64,000 nucleotides of DNA from assembly GCA_964640795.1 (NCBI GenBank), contig CAZXIN010000003.1, positions 1 through 64,000 on the forward strand. Direction: 5' to 3'. The notes beneath the pieces were generated by a model. That model was given only the letters and a program-made list of their open reading frames with translations, had not been told where the DNA came from and made no database searches. This stretch comes from M269 sp964640795. Its GTDB lineage: Bacteria; Pseudomonadota; Gammaproteobacteria; Enterobacterales; Alteromonadaceae. Below are positions 1-8,308 of the stretch, one piece after another (within the stretch, counting starts at the first letter, position 1; every line of letters starts with the position of its first letter). The translations under genes were made by a program, and so were the position numbers.

Positions 1-237
1 AATAATTGGATTATATTCCATTATCAAAGTGTCCTGTTTGATTAAAGCAGATCAATCTATAGATGCGTGATGTTCTACAACAACTTTATCGTCAAGCGTG
101 ATGTCAGTTAGCTCAGCTTTTAAGCTACAACATTGAGGCTTTTTGAAGTAATAAATAACAGGATGGAATGAACTGTAGTGAGCCAATACCTTAAACTAGG
201 GGTGATTCAAAAATGCTCAATGATATTGATAAGAAGA

Positions 238-254
238 CGCTTGCGAAGCAAGCG
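238..254 (-). terminator. Possible terminator hairpin after the GG-leader peptide gene
   Basis: A perfect 7-bp stem (CGCTTGC / GCAAGCG) closes a three-base loop. Read on the minus strand it lies 25 bases past the stop of the peptide gene and is followed by a pyrimidine-rich stretch (TCTTCTTATC) rather than a clean T-run. It could end transcription of the peptide gene, but the signal is weak. Confidence 0.35.
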
Positions 255-278
255 CATCTCAGGAAGCATAAAGTTGTC

Positions 279-443
279 TTAAAATAAGACGAGTACGCTT
301 GGCGGAATAGTTGGGGGTGTAGTATAAGCGTCTTCACATTTCCCGTTAGCACCGACAAATCTGCACAGTGGCTGAGATTGACTTAAGGCCATGCCGCCAG
401 AAATTGCGTTGATTTCATTTATTGTAAGTACTTGCATATTCAT
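279..443 (-). CDS. Small double-glycine-leader peptide (bacteriocin-like or signalling peptide precursor)
   Basis: This 54-residue ORF starts at an ATG six bases after a strong ribosome site (AGGAG). Residues 4-17 read QVLTINEINAISGG, which fits the double-glycine leaders cut by C39-peptidase ABC exporters (hydrophobic residues at conserved spacing, a central Glu, then GG). The predicted core is 37 residues, starts MALSQSQPL, has two cysteines (Cys27 and Cys36 of the precursor) that could form a disulfide, and ends in a Pro/Thr-rich stretch and a hydrophobic tail. The upstream gene on the same strand encodes a small membrane protein, a possible immunity partner. No C39 exporter is visible, but the window ends 278 bases downstream. 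The leader and start are seen directly; bacteriocin activity is inference, and a peptide pheromone is an alternative. Confidence 0.7.
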   Translation of the reverse strand: MNMQVLTINEINAISGGMALSQSQPLCRFVGANGKCEDAYTTPPTIPPSVLVLF

Positions 444-536
444 AATTTTCTCCTGTAAAAGTTGTTAGTTAATTTTTGTTGCTGACTGAAGCAATCGAGA
501 GAAATATTACCAAGCTAGAATATTTTGACTACTGAA

Positions 537-580
537 CTGAGGTCTAGGTTATCCGTATTTGCAAGAAAACTAGACCTTAG
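537..580 (-). repeat. Inverted repeat between the membrane-protein gene and the GG-leader peptide gene
   Basis: Arms CTGAGGTCTAG and CTAGACCTTAG pair at 10 of 11 positions (with a G-T wobble) around a 22-base loop. It begins ten bases past the stop of the 590-937 gene and lies upstream of the peptide gene. No T-run follows on the minus strand, so it may be an RNA-processing or attenuation hairpin rather than a standard terminator. Confidence 0.4.
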
Positions 581-589
581 TACGGGGAC

Positions 590-937
590 TTATCTTGTTT
601 GCTTTTTGAATGACAACACAGCGATTAAGCTTATACCAATAATATACGAAGAGATGATGAAAACGGTTTGAGTTCCCTGCTCAGAAGGGGATATGTACCT
701 AAAATAAAGTGCGGCGGCGAGTGGTAAACAGGATACAGCGAGCGCTGCTATTAGTGGCAAGCTCTTTATCTTTGTATTGGTATTTCGAGCTTTATTCAAT
801 AATGTATTGAAACCAATAGAAAATAACAATGCAAGAACGCCTAATCCAATGATTATAACGTCAGCTTTTTCTAAGCATAAAATTAACGCCGCTAAGTTGA
901 GTAGCAGCGTTGTTATTTCAAAATAATGAGGTCTCAC
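590..937 (-). CDS. Small multi-pass inner-membrane protein, function unknown
   Basis: I do not recognise this 115-residue protein. It is strongly hydrophobic with about four likely membrane segments (roughly residues 8-22, 27-47, 60-80 and 90-108), short loops and a basic C-terminus (SFKKQTR), which suggests a cytoplasmic end. The start is a GTG; an AGG formed at the stop of the upstream cyclophilin gene could be its ribosome site, and only 11 bases separate the two genes, so they are probably co-transcribed. Downstream on the same strand is the double-glycine-leader peptide gene. Many bacteriocin immunity proteins are membrane proteins of this size, so immunity is a reasonable guess from context only. 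Confidence 0.6.
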   Translation of the reverse strand: MRPHYFEITTLLLNLAALILCLEKADVIIIGLGVLALLFSIGFNTLLNKARNTNTKIKSLPLIAALAVSCLPLAAALYFRYISPSEQGTQTVFIISSYIIGISLIAVLSFKKQTR

Positions 938-948
938 TCAATATTAAC

Positions 949-1572
949 CTAAAATTCCTGAGGGAGGATGGTGGCTTTTTTGAGAATCACCGGTTCGATT
1001 GGTACATCGTTCCACCCAGTGCCTTCGTCAACATCAGTCTCTACAGCAGCCATAGCATCAAGTACTTCATATCCTTCATTGACTACACCAAAGACGGTGT
1101 AACCCCAGCCACTTCTGCCAGGATCGAGTGTGGTGTTCTTATTCATATTAAAATAGAACTGTCGATCAGCTGAGTGGGGATCGCGCTCTCGGGCCATAGC
1201 GACTGTATACAAAACGTTCTTCAAGCCATTACCTGATTCGTTAAAAATTTTACCTAGAACGGGCTTTTTCTCCATGTTTACATCATAGCCGCCTCCTTGG
1301 ACGACAAAGTCATTGATGATGCGATGGAAGATGGTTCCGTCGTAATTATATTTGCTGACGTAACGCAGAAAGTTATTGGCGGTAATGGGTGCTTTGTTTC
1401 TGTCTAACTCAATAACAATATCACCCATACTGGTCTCTAGTTTGACCTTGGGGAATAAGTTTTGTGACTGTATTTCAGACCCATCGCTCTTTTTCTTTTG
1501 TGCTTCTAGAGAAGGGCTGGCAAAAAATATAAATAGGAAGAACATTACAAGTGAAAATCGAGCAGCGAACAT
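949..1572 (-). CDS. Periplasmic cyclophilin-type peptidyl-prolyl cis-trans isomerase
   Basis: The protein catalyses cis-trans isomerisation of prolyl bonds and probably helps fold exported proteins. I chose the internal ATG giving 207 residues because it starts a clean signal peptide (about residues 1-24, ending SLEAQ); a longer start at 1632 would overlap the preceding rlmG gene by 50 bases and put charged residues before the hydrophobic core. The cyclophilin core is clear: METSMGDIVIELD at the start, NFLRYV, then the catalytic FHRII and FVVQGG segments, and later the QFYFN and WGYTVFGVV stretches. It has the length of a single-domain bacterial cyclophilin (PpiA type). It is followed closely by the small membrane-protein gene. 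Confidence 0.9.
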   Translation of the reverse strand: MFAARFSLVMFFLFIFFASPSLEAQKKKSDGSEIQSQNLFPKVKLETSMGDIVIELDRNKAPITANNFLRYVSKYNYDGTIFHRIINDFVVQGGGYDVNMEKKPVLGKIFNESGNGLKNVLYTVAMARERDPHSADRQFYFNMNKNTTLDPGRSGWGYTVFGVVNEGYEVLDAMAAVETDVDEGTGWNDVPIEPVILKKATILPQEF

Positions 1573-1582
1573 GATAGAACTC

Positions 1583-2743
1583 TTATCCTTTCTTAATAGC
1601 AGATAAAATACTGAATTTTTTATTAGACGCAATTATACGGCAATTGCCAAACTGTTTTTTTATGAAATTGAAATAACCTAAATGGCGATTGCAGACAATT
1701 CTTAACTCACCTCGGGTACGTAAAGAACGTTTTGCATCAACAAACATTTGTTTGGCTATATGTTCGGTAATGGTGTTTTGTTGATGAAAAGGCGGATTGC
1801 ATAAGACCAGATCAGCACAGGGTTGCTTAATATGCGACAAGCAGTTGCTGGTGGTGAAACTTGCTAGCTTAATACTTTCTGGCACGTTGAATTCTAGATT
1901 AAGCTTCGCTGATTCAATGGCCATAGTACTTTCATCGACGAATGACACGCTTTGGGGTTGGTTTTTTGACAAGAGGTTGAGTCCAATAACACCGTTGCCG
2001 CAGCCGAGATCAATCACGTCCAAGTTGTCGCAAGATGGCAGGTGCTGTAGAAAGAACCTTGCGCCAATATCGAGCTGTTGGCGCGAAAAAACATTTGCCA
2101 GATTGTGTATCGTAAAAGGTGAGCTTTCTTGTTGCCAAGTAGTCGGATAGGGGCTTTGATGAGCACGATTTCCTTCAGGTTGACAAAATATAAGTCGTGA
2201 CTTCTTTTTAGCTAAAGAAGTGGTTGTAGGGCCAAGATACTTTTCAAATAAAGCTATTGTAGACTTATGGACACTTTGAACTTTGCCTGCCGCCACTATA
2301 ATGGTCCGTTCGGTGACTGATGATTGAAGGTCAATGAGTTGTTGTTCAAGTAGGGCATTGGTTTTAGGAATTTTTATAAGAACTAGATCTAATTCCTTTT
2401 CTGGTTTATCGATTGAGCGCATGCACTGAATATTTTGCCGAGCTAACATATTGTCATCAAGGTTTTGCTCCAATGATTTAAGTGAAATATAAGAGTCACT
2501 AAACCATAGTACCTCTTTCGCTCGGCTGTGCATGTCATTTGGGTTGAACCAGCACCCCAGACAGCCAAAGTCGTCATTAAAAATGGCGAGACTTGTATTG
2601 GCCGTTATTAGATCATTGTCGTTAACATATTGTATCAAGTACTCGTCAGCAGAATCCCATGCTTGCCAACTCTTGTGCTGTTGTGCTTTAGGGTACTGAT
2701 AAAGCGATAGTGAGTGGTCGTAAAGCGTAAGGGAAGTTTTCAT
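1583..2743 (-). CDS. rlmG: 23S rRNA (guanine-N2)-methyltransferase RlmG-like
   Basis: RlmG methylates the exocyclic amine of G1835 (E. coli numbering) in 23S rRNA using S-adenosylmethionine. The 386-residue protein has an N-terminal degenerate methyltransferase-like half and a C-terminal catalytic half with the SAM-binding motif DLGCGNGVIGLNLL and the N2-guanine methyltransferase signature NPPFH. The C-terminus resembles RlmG and its relative RsmC; the opening MKTSLTLYDHSLSLYQYP followed by QAWDSADEYL matches the RlmG N-terminus, which is why I chose this start over the ATG 48 bases upstream. It is divergent from the AlkB-like gene. RsmC would be the alternative, but the N-terminal match favours RlmG. 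Confidence 0.88.
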   Translation of the reverse strand: MKTSLTLYDHSLSLYQYPKAQQHKSWQAWDSADEYLIQYVNDNDLITANTSLAIFNDDFGCLGCWFNPNDMHSRAKEVLWFSDSYISLKSLEQNLDDNMLARQNIQCMRSIDKPEKELDLVLIKIPKTNALLEQQLIDLQSSVTERTIIVAAGKVQSVHKSTIALFEKYLGPTTTSLAKKKSRLIFCQPEGNRAHQSPYPTTWQQESSPFTIHNLANVFSRQQLDIGARFFLQHLPSCDNLDVIDLGCGNGVIGLNLLSKNQPQSVSFVDESTMAIESAKLNLEFNVPESIKLASFTTSNCLSHIKQPCADLVLCNPPFHQQNTITEHIAKQMFVDAKRSLRTRGELRIVCNRHLGYFNFIKKQFGNCRIIASNKKFSILSAIKKG

Positions 2744-2820
2744 ATAGTGAGTTTGTGTGAGTCTGGTAGATGAACATATTTCGCGTATCATACCTCGGTG
2801 AATAACAGAGTCGACCTTTG

Positions 2821-3435
2821 ATGTACCAAACTGATTTTTTTTCTGAGTCTCTCATTGAGAGTTTAGCCAAGCTTCCTCAAGCTAAGGTTGCCTACATCCC
2901 TCATTTTATGAGTAGCCAACAAGCAGATGATTGTTATACCGAGCTTAAGAATACGTTGCCGTGGAAGCAAGAAACGATCAAAATTTACGGGAAAGAGGTG
3001 GTGAGTCCAAGGTTACAGTCATGGCACGGTGACGTTGGAACACCTTATCACTATTCAAATACCACTATGCAGCCTAATGATTGGACTCCTTACTTATATC
3101 AGCTCAAATTGAAATGCGAGCAGGCTTTTGATGCCCAGTATAATAGCGTGTTGGTGAATTACTATAGAGATGGTGGAGATGCCATGGGGTGGCACTCAGA
3201 CGATGAACCTGAACTTGGGGACAACCCGACAATCGCTTCTTTAACGTTGGGATACGCTCGAACTTTTAGCTTAAAGCACAAAACATTAAAGCAGCGATTT
3301 GATATCCCTCTGAGCCATGGTAGCTTACTTATTATGGCAGGAACGACGCAGAAATTTTGGCAGCATGCGGTGCCGCGTCGAAAAAGAGTGACGGAAGGGA
3401 GAATTAATTTAACGTTTCGCTATATCCATCGGTAA
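2821..3435 (+). CDS. AlkB-like 2-oxoglutarate/Fe(II) dioxygenase
   Basis: The 204-residue protein belongs to the AlkB family, which removes alkyl groups from nucleic-acid bases by oxidative demethylation. The metal ligands are visible as HSDDE (His-X-Asp) after a GDAMGW segment and a distal His in WQHAVP; the 2-oxoglutarate-binding arginines lie in the C-terminal RVTEGRINLTFR. Length and order fit the short AlkB/ALKBH2-3-like group rather than E. coli AlkB itself, so the substrate (DNA or RNA) is open. An in-frame TTG lies one codon upstream, but the ATG is the better start. The gene is divergent from rlmG with 77 bases between them. Confidence 0.88.
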   Translation: MYQTDFFSESLIESLAKLPQAKVAYIPHFMSSQQADDCYTELKNTLPWKQETIKIYGKEVVSPRLQSWHGDVGTPYHYSNTTMQPNDWTPYLYQLKLKCEQAFDAQYNSVLVNYYRDGGDAMGWHSDDEPELGDNPTIASLTLGYARTFSLKHKTLKQRFDIPLSHGSLLIMAGTTQKFWQHAVPRRKRVTEGRINLTFRYIHR

Positions 3436-3492
3436 GGGGTTTCAGGTAATATCATTCACAATCAGAACCTATTGATTTTTAGGCAGACACTT

Positions 3493-3804
3493 TTGGTTGT
3501 ACAGCAAAAAATAGAGCAAAAGCTCTTAACAGAATTTTCCCCAGCACATTTACAAGTCATCAATGAAAGCAATAATCACAATGTTCCCCCGGGCTCGGAG
3601 TCGCACTTTAAGGTTGTTATGGTGTCTGATGCATTTGCCGGTAAGAGACTGATTCAAAGGCATAGGTTGATAAATGCTGTTTTGAAAGCAGAACTTGAGA
3701 ATGATATACATGCCCTTGCTTTACATACATACACAATTGAAGAATGGGAAAAGCAGTTTGGTGAATACCCTGATTCACCTAATTGCCTCGGTGGCGGAAA
3801 ATAA
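3493..3804 (+). CDS. bolA: BolA family protein
   Basis: BolA proteins pair with monothiol glutaredoxins in iron-sulfur handling and affect cell shape and stress responses. The 103-residue sequence carries the family core: VINES, then VPPGSESHFKVVMVS, the RLIQRHRLINAVL helix with the invariant RHR, and the HALALHTYT segment. The N-terminus has no ATG in frame. I chose the TTG at 3493, nine bases after an AGG, since it gives the usual short lead before the first helix; a second TTG at 3472 is possible. It stands alone between the AlkB-like gene and the TRAP genes. Confidence 0.85.
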   Translation: MVVQQKIEQKLLTEFSPAHLQVINESNNHNVPPGSESHFKVVMVSDAFAGKRLIQRHRLINAVLKAELENDIHALALHTYTIEEWEKQFGEYPDSPNCLGGGK

Positions 3805-3902
3805 CCCATACGCTTAGTGATGATCAAGGTGATTTCAGTTTGAAGCCAGTTCTGTTACAAAATGTCCGATAAACCCTAATAAGTTGAGTGTTCGCTATTT
3901 CC

Positions 3903-4421
3903 ATGTTTCCCCATTTTTTGTCTCTTCAACGCTTTCTAGACACAATGAATAGCAAGCTTTGTACTGCTGTTAGTTGGTTTACGTTACTCATGGCATTGAT
4001 AACGCTATTAATTGTCGTTTTACGTTATGGCTTTGGTACAGGTTGGATTGCGATGCAAGAGTCTGTGTTGTATCTGCATGCTGCTGTCTTTTTGTTAGGC
4101 TCTGCTCATACATTAAAAGCAGATGAGCACGTGAGAGTTGATATTTATTATCGAAAAATGCAGCCAAAGCATAAAGCTATGGTTAATCTAGGAGGTACTC
4201 TGTTACTTGCGCTTCCTGTCAATGTTTTTATCTTCATGATGAGCTGGGATTATGTCATTGATTCATGGCAGTTGATGGAAAGTTCTCAACAAAGTGGGGG
4301 GGTGCCCGCTGTATTTATTTTGAAGACCTTCATTCTTGTTTTTGCCGCGACGATGACATTACAGAATATTGCCGAAGCGTTAGCTGCAATAGGCAATATC
4401 AAAGATAAGCAGGTGGCCTAA
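3903..4421 (+). CDS. TRAP transporter small membrane subunit (DctQ family)
   Basis: This is the four-helix DctQ subunit of a tripartite ATP-independent periplasmic transporter, which uses the sodium gradient to import a substrate delivered by a binding protein. The roughly 172-residue protein shows four hydrophobic segments and the family signatures WIAMQESVLYLHAAVF and DEHVRVDIYY. The ATG used here gives a normal N-terminus; an in-frame GTG five codons upstream is possible. Its stop overlaps the start of the DctM gene by one base (TAATG), implying translational coupling. The TRAP genes and the Na+-NQR operon are functionally compatible, since NQR builds the sodium gradient TRAP carriers use. 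Confidence 0.88.
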   Translation: MFPHFLSLQRFLDTMNSKLCTAVSWFTLLMALITLLIVVLRYGFGTGWIAMQESVLYLHAAVFLLGSAHTLKADEHVRVDIYYRKMQPKHKAMVNLGGTLLLALPVNVFIFMMSWDYVIDSWQLMESSQQSGGVPAVFILKTFILVFAATMTLQNIAEALAAIGNIKDKQVA

Positions 4422-5791
4422 TGGAATATATGTCACTCCTTTTGTTTTTAGCCGTTTGCGGTGTATTGCTACTAGGTTACCCGGTCGCTTATTCGTTGGC
4501 AGGCACAGCATTGATTTTTGCGGGTGTTGGTATCGCGACAGGGAATTTTGAAGTAGCTTATTTGCGAACGTTACCCAATCGCTTGTTTGGTATTATGAAT
4601 AACCAAACATTGCTAGCTGTGCCCTTATTTGTTTTTATGGGGATAACGCTTGAAAAGTCGAAGGTGGCCGAGAGCCTTTTGACATCTATATCGGCTTTAT
4701 TTGGACGTTTTAACGGTGGTTTAGCACTTGCCGTTATTCTGGTAGGGATGTTACTGGCAGCAAGTACTGGAATCGTTGGTGCAACTGTCGTCACTATGGG
4801 GTTGTTGTCGTTACCCAGTATGTTGAAGCGAGGTTATGCCCCTGCATTTGCCGCAGGTAGTATTGCTGCAACTGGGACGCTAGGGCAAATCATCCCACCT
4901 TCTATCGCCTTGGTTATATTGGGGGACGTGTTATCTAGTGCATTCCAACAGGCACAGTTGGATATGGGGATCTTTTCTCCAGAATCCGTTTCTGTTGGTG
5001 ACTTGTTTGTTGGTGCTATTGTCCCAGGCATTCTGCTTGTGGCTATGTATTTGCTTTATGTTGTTGGTAAAAGTTTGTTTGACAAATCAGCTGTTGGTGT
5101 TGCTATTGAACAAGATGTAGAAGCACCTAGTTTAAAACAGATATTGTCAGCTCTTATGCCTCCTTTATCACTTATTCTTGTCGTACTTGGCTCTATTCTT
5201 GGTGGGTATGCGACGCCGACCGAAGCCTCAGGTGTTGGGGCTTGTGGTGCCTTGATCATTGCAATATATCGTAAGCAGCTTAGCTTCTCGCGGCTTCAAG
5301 AAATCATGCTCAATACGACTAAAGTGACTTCGATGGTCTTTTTGATATTGATCGGTGCGTCCATTTTTTCTGTGGTGTTCCGTGGTTATGGTGGCGAAGA
5401 GTTAATTGAGGGCATTTTTGCTAATCTTCCTGGTGGAACATTTAGTGCCATTCTTTTGGTGATGGTTGTTATCTTTTTACTTGGGTTTATTCTCGACTTT
5501 ATTGAAATCACTTTTGTCGTAGTCCCTATTGTTGGTCCAGTTTTACTCGCGATGGGGGTAGATCCAATCTGGTTGGGTATTATGATTGCGGTCAATTTAC
5601 AAACCTCTTTTCTTACTCCCCCTTTTGGCTTTGCTTTATTTTATCTGAGAGGGGTTGCGCCAGAATCAGTTAGAACCAGTCAAATATATAAAGGAGTTAT
5701 CCCCTTTATTATAATGCAAATACTACTACTTATTGGCATGGCGATATGGCCGGAGCTAGTGACATGGCTACCTGCAAAGGTCTATGGCTAG
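4421..5791 (+). CDS. TRAP transporter large membrane subunit (DctM family)
   Basis: DctM is the elevator-type transport subunit that moves the substrate with sodium. The 456-residue length is normal and about a dozen hydrophobic segments are present. Family motifs include PLFVFMGITLEKS, the AASTGIVGATVVTMGLLSLP stretch, IAATGTLGQIIPPSIALVI and, near the end, NLQTSFLTPPFGFALFYLRG. It is translationally coupled to the DctQ gene and followed after 66 bases by the binding-protein gene, so the three subunits form one Q-M-P unit. Confidence 0.93.
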   Translation: MEYMSLLLFLAVCGVLLLGYPVAYSLAGTALIFAGVGIATGNFEVAYLRTLPNRLFGIMNNQTLLAVPLFVFMGITLEKSKVAESLLTSISALFGRFNGGLALAVILVGMLLAASTGIVGATVVTMGLLSLPSMLKRGYAPAFAAGSIAATGTLGQIIPPSIALVILGDVLSSAFQQAQLDMGIFSPESVSVGDLFVGAIVPGILLVAMYLLYVVGKSLFDKSAVGVAIEQDVEAPSLKQILSALMPPLSLILVVLGSILGGYATPTEASGVGACGALIIAIYRKQLSFSRLQEIMLNTTKVTSMVFLILIGASIFSVVFRGYGGEELIEGIFANLPGGTFSAILLVMVVIFLLGFILDFIEITFVVVPIVGPVLLAMGVDPIWLGIMIAVNLQTSFLTPPFGFALFYLRGVAPESVRTSQIYKGVIPFIIMQILLLIGMAIWPELVTWLPAKVYG

Positions 5792-5857
5792 AAGTGTGCA
5801 ATTCGTTTATCCTTAATGGGATAGGCACGCTCTTGCTTTACTGAGAATAAAATTATT

Positions 5858-6967
5858 ATGACACATAAAATAAACCTCCTTTTTGGCGCATTCTTGTTGG
5901 CGTCATTGTTAACGCTGACTGGTTGTGGGAATGATAGTACCGAACAAACGGCGGCGCCAGCAGTTCAGCCTCCTCAAGGACAAACCTACGAATGGAAAAT
6001 GGTGACATCTTGGCCGAAGAACTTTCCGGGGTTAGGCCAAGGGCCAGAAACATTTTCTCGCTATGTTGAGGAAATGTCTGGGGGGCGACTAAAAGTTAAA
6101 GTCTACGGTGCTGGTGAGCTTGTACCTGGGTTTGAAGTATTTGACGCTGTGTCTCAAGGAACCGTTGAGATGGGCCATTCCGGTGCTTATTACTGGAAAG
6201 GTAAAATACCAGCAGCGCCTATATTCTCTGCCATTCCATTTGGTATGAACTCGCAAGAAATGAACGGTTGGCTACATTATGGTGGTGGGCTTGAGTTATG
6301 GCAGGAACTTTATAAACCATTCGGCGTTATCCCATTCTCTGGTGGTAATAGTGGTGTGCAGATGGCTGGTTGGTTTAAGAAAGAAATTAATTCTGTCGAC
6401 GACTTAAAAGGCCTTAAAATGCGCATTCCTGGCCTGGGCGGAGAAGTATTAGAAAAGCTCGGCGGGTTGCCTGTCACGTTAACTGGCGGAGAGTTATTCA
6501 CTTCATTACAGACTGGCGCAATAGATGCAACAGAATGGGTTGGTCCATATAACGATTTAGCATTCGGCTTATATAAAGCAGCAGACTTTTATTATTATCC
6601 TGGTTGGCATGAGCCAGGCACTGCACTTGAGTTTATGGTGAACGAAAAAGCTTATAACTCTTTGCCTAAAGATTTACAGGCTATTGTTAGAGTTGCTACA
6701 CGAGCCGTTAACCAAGACATGTTGGATGAGTATACAGCGCGCAACAACAATGCTATGACAAAACTCATCGATGAGCATGGCGTTGATATGCGACCGTTGC
6801 CTGACGATGTCATGCGTGCATTAAGAGACGCAACCGAAGAAGTCATTGCAGAACAAATTGCTGCTGATCCTATGTTTGCTAAAGTCATGACGTCTTATCA
6901 AGATTTCTACAATAAAATTAAAGAGTACCATCGAGTTTCAGAGCAAGAGTATTATTTGAACAGATAG
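5858..6967 (+). CDS. TRAP transporter solute-binding lipoprotein (DctP family, 2-oxoacid/lactate-type subgroup)
   Basis: This is the extracytoplasmic binding protein of the TRAP system. It opens with a lipoprotein signal (TLTGC, lipidated Cys about residue 22) and continues with the DctP fold from WKMVTSWPKNFPG onward. Motifs such as GAGELVPGFEVFDAVSQGTVEMGHSGAYYW, MRIPGLGGEVL, the GELFTSLQTGAIDATEWVGPY hinge and the YYYPGWHEPG strand place it in the COG4663 subgroup that includes TakP-like 2-oxoacid binders, which hold a ligand-metal pair. The substrate is probably a small organic acid such as pyruvate or lactate; that is inference from subgroup, and a lactate gene cluster elsewhere in the window fits such a diet. 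No terminator was seen after it. Confidence 0.88.
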   Translation: MTHKINLLFGAFLLASLLTLTGCGNDSTEQTAAPAVQPPQGQTYEWKMVTSWPKNFPGLGQGPETFSRYVEEMSGGRLKVKVYGAGELVPGFEVFDAVSQGTVEMGHSGAYYWKGKIPAAPIFSAIPFGMNSQEMNGWLHYGGGLELWQELYKPFGVIPFSGGNSGVQMAGWFKKEINSVDDLKGLKMRIPGLGGEVLEKLGGLPVTLTGGELFTSLQTGAIDATEWVGPYNDLAFGLYKAADFYYYPGWHEPGTALEFMVNEKAYNSLPKDLQAIVRVATRAVNQDMLDEYTARNNNAMTKLIDEHGVDMRPLPDDVMRALRDATEEVIAEQIAADPMFAKVMTSYQDFYNKIKEYHRVSEQEYYLNR

Positions 6968-7055
6968 CCTTGATTTGGTTGATTATCTATCTGTTCAGAG
7001 TTGTTGAGATAGCTCATAAGCGTACAATAGCGCAAAAATTTTAGGAGCAAATTAA

Positions 7056-8240
7056 ATGGTCATTAAACCAAAAGTTAGGGGTTTTATCTGTACAAATGCG
7101 CATCCAGTAGGTTGTGCGGCTAACGTAAGGGAACAGATTGATTATGTTCGTGCACAAGAAAAAGCGGTAACAGATACAACACCCAAGAATGTCTTAGTGA
7201 TTGGGTGCTCCACAGGGTATGGGTTAGCTTCTAGAGTTGTTTCTGCATTCGGATATGGCGCGAAAACACTGGGCATATGTTTTGAAAAGCCGCCTACAGA
7301 ACGTAAAACGGCAACAGCTGGTTGGTATAATACTGCGGCTTTTCATAGAGAAGCAGAGTCAGCGAATTTGTACTCAAAAACATTAAATGGTGATGCTTTT
7401 TCTCATGAAATGAAAGCGCAAACGATTGAGCTGATCAAGCAAGATCTTGGTAAAGTTGATCTCGTTATTTATAGTTTAGCATCACCACGTCGCACAGATC
7501 CCGACACAGGTGAAGTATATAAATCAACGCTTATCCCTGTCGGGCGTAGCTATAAAACCAAGACCTATGACATGAGCAAAGATCTCATTCATGACATGGA
7601 GCTAGAACCCGCTAATGAAGAAGAAATCTTCAATACCGTCAAAGTTATGGGGGGCGAAGATTGGGAATTGTGGATGAAGGCGTTAGCGGAAGCTGATGTC
7701 TTGGCAGATGGCTGTAAAACTACGTCCTACACCTACATCGGCAAAGAACTTACTTGGCCAATTTATGGGCATGCGACTATTGGTAAAGCCAAAGAAGATC
7801 TTGATCGTGCGGCTACTTCCATCATGTCTAGTCTGGCTGACAAACAAGTTAAAGCTTACGTATCGTCACTCAAAGCGCTTGTTACTCAAGCAAGTTCAGC
7901 TATCCCTGTTATGCCACTTTATATTTCTCTTGCTTATAAAGTCATGAAACAGGATGGCACCCATGAAGGCTGTATAGAACAGATTGATGGCTTATATAGG
8001 GAAAAGCTACTGCTTGACTCACCTGAGACTGATGATGACAACCGATTGCGTATGGATGGCAAAGAAACAAACGACGTGACGCAAGCAAAAATCAAAGTTC
8101 TATGGGATGAGGTGAAGCAAGGTAACTTCCATGAGCTTAGTGACTATGCTGGTTATCATCATGAATTCTTGCGCTTATTTGGGTTTGACGTTCCAGCTGT
8201 TGATTATGATGCTGATGTTGACACGCTAGCTGATTGGTAA
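7056..8240 (+). CDS. fabV: Trans-2-enoyl-ACP/CoA reductase FabV
   Basis: FabV carries out the last reduction of each fatty-acid elongation cycle with NADH and is a triclosan-insensitive replacement for FabI. The 394-residue length is typical. The N-terminus has the FabV-specific MVIKPKVRGFICTNAHPVGC, followed by the cofactor loop VIGCSTGYGLASR and the YSLASPRR segment. The catalytic pair has the FabV spacing Tyr-X8-Lys (Tyr237 and Lys246 in WPIYGHATIGKAK), longer than in other short-chain reductases. A good ribosome site (AGGAG) precedes the ATG and a strong terminator follows, so this looks like a single-gene unit. Confidence 0.95.
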   Translation: MVIKPKVRGFICTNAHPVGCAANVREQIDYVRAQEKAVTDTTPKNVLVIGCSTGYGLASRVVSAFGYGAKTLGICFEKPPTERKTATAGWYNTAAFHREAESANLYSKTLNGDAFSHEMKAQTIELIKQDLGKVDLVIYSLASPRRTDPDTGEVYKSTLIPVGRSYKTKTYDMSKDLIHDMELEPANEEEIFNTVKVMGGEDWELWMKALAEADVLADGCKTTSYTYIGKELTWPIYGHATIGKAKEDLDRAATSIMSSLADKQVKAYVSSLKALVTQASSAIPVMPLYISLAYKVMKQDGTHEGCIEQIDGLYREKLLLDSPETDDDNRLRMDGKETNDVTQAKIKVLWDEVKQGNFHELSDYAGYHHEFLRLFGFDVPAVDYDADVDTLADW

Positions 8241-8284
8241 GCCAACCTAAATAGAGTATGTTGTTCTAATTTAAAAAGTTATCT

Positions 8285-8308
8285 AAAAACCGCCTGAAGG
8301 CGGTTTTT
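8285..8308 (+). terminator. Rho-independent terminator of fabV
   Basis: The sequence forms AAAAACCGCC-TGAA-GGCGGTTTTT: a GC-rich 6-bp core extended by A-T pairs with a four-base loop and a terminal T-run. It lies about 45 bases after the fabV stop. Confidence 0.9.

Noticed and set aside
213..287. A 24-codon plus-strand frame (basic peptide) opposite the end of the GG-leader peptide gene
   Set aside because: The ribosome site is loose and the frame crosses a hairpin; too short to support without conservation.
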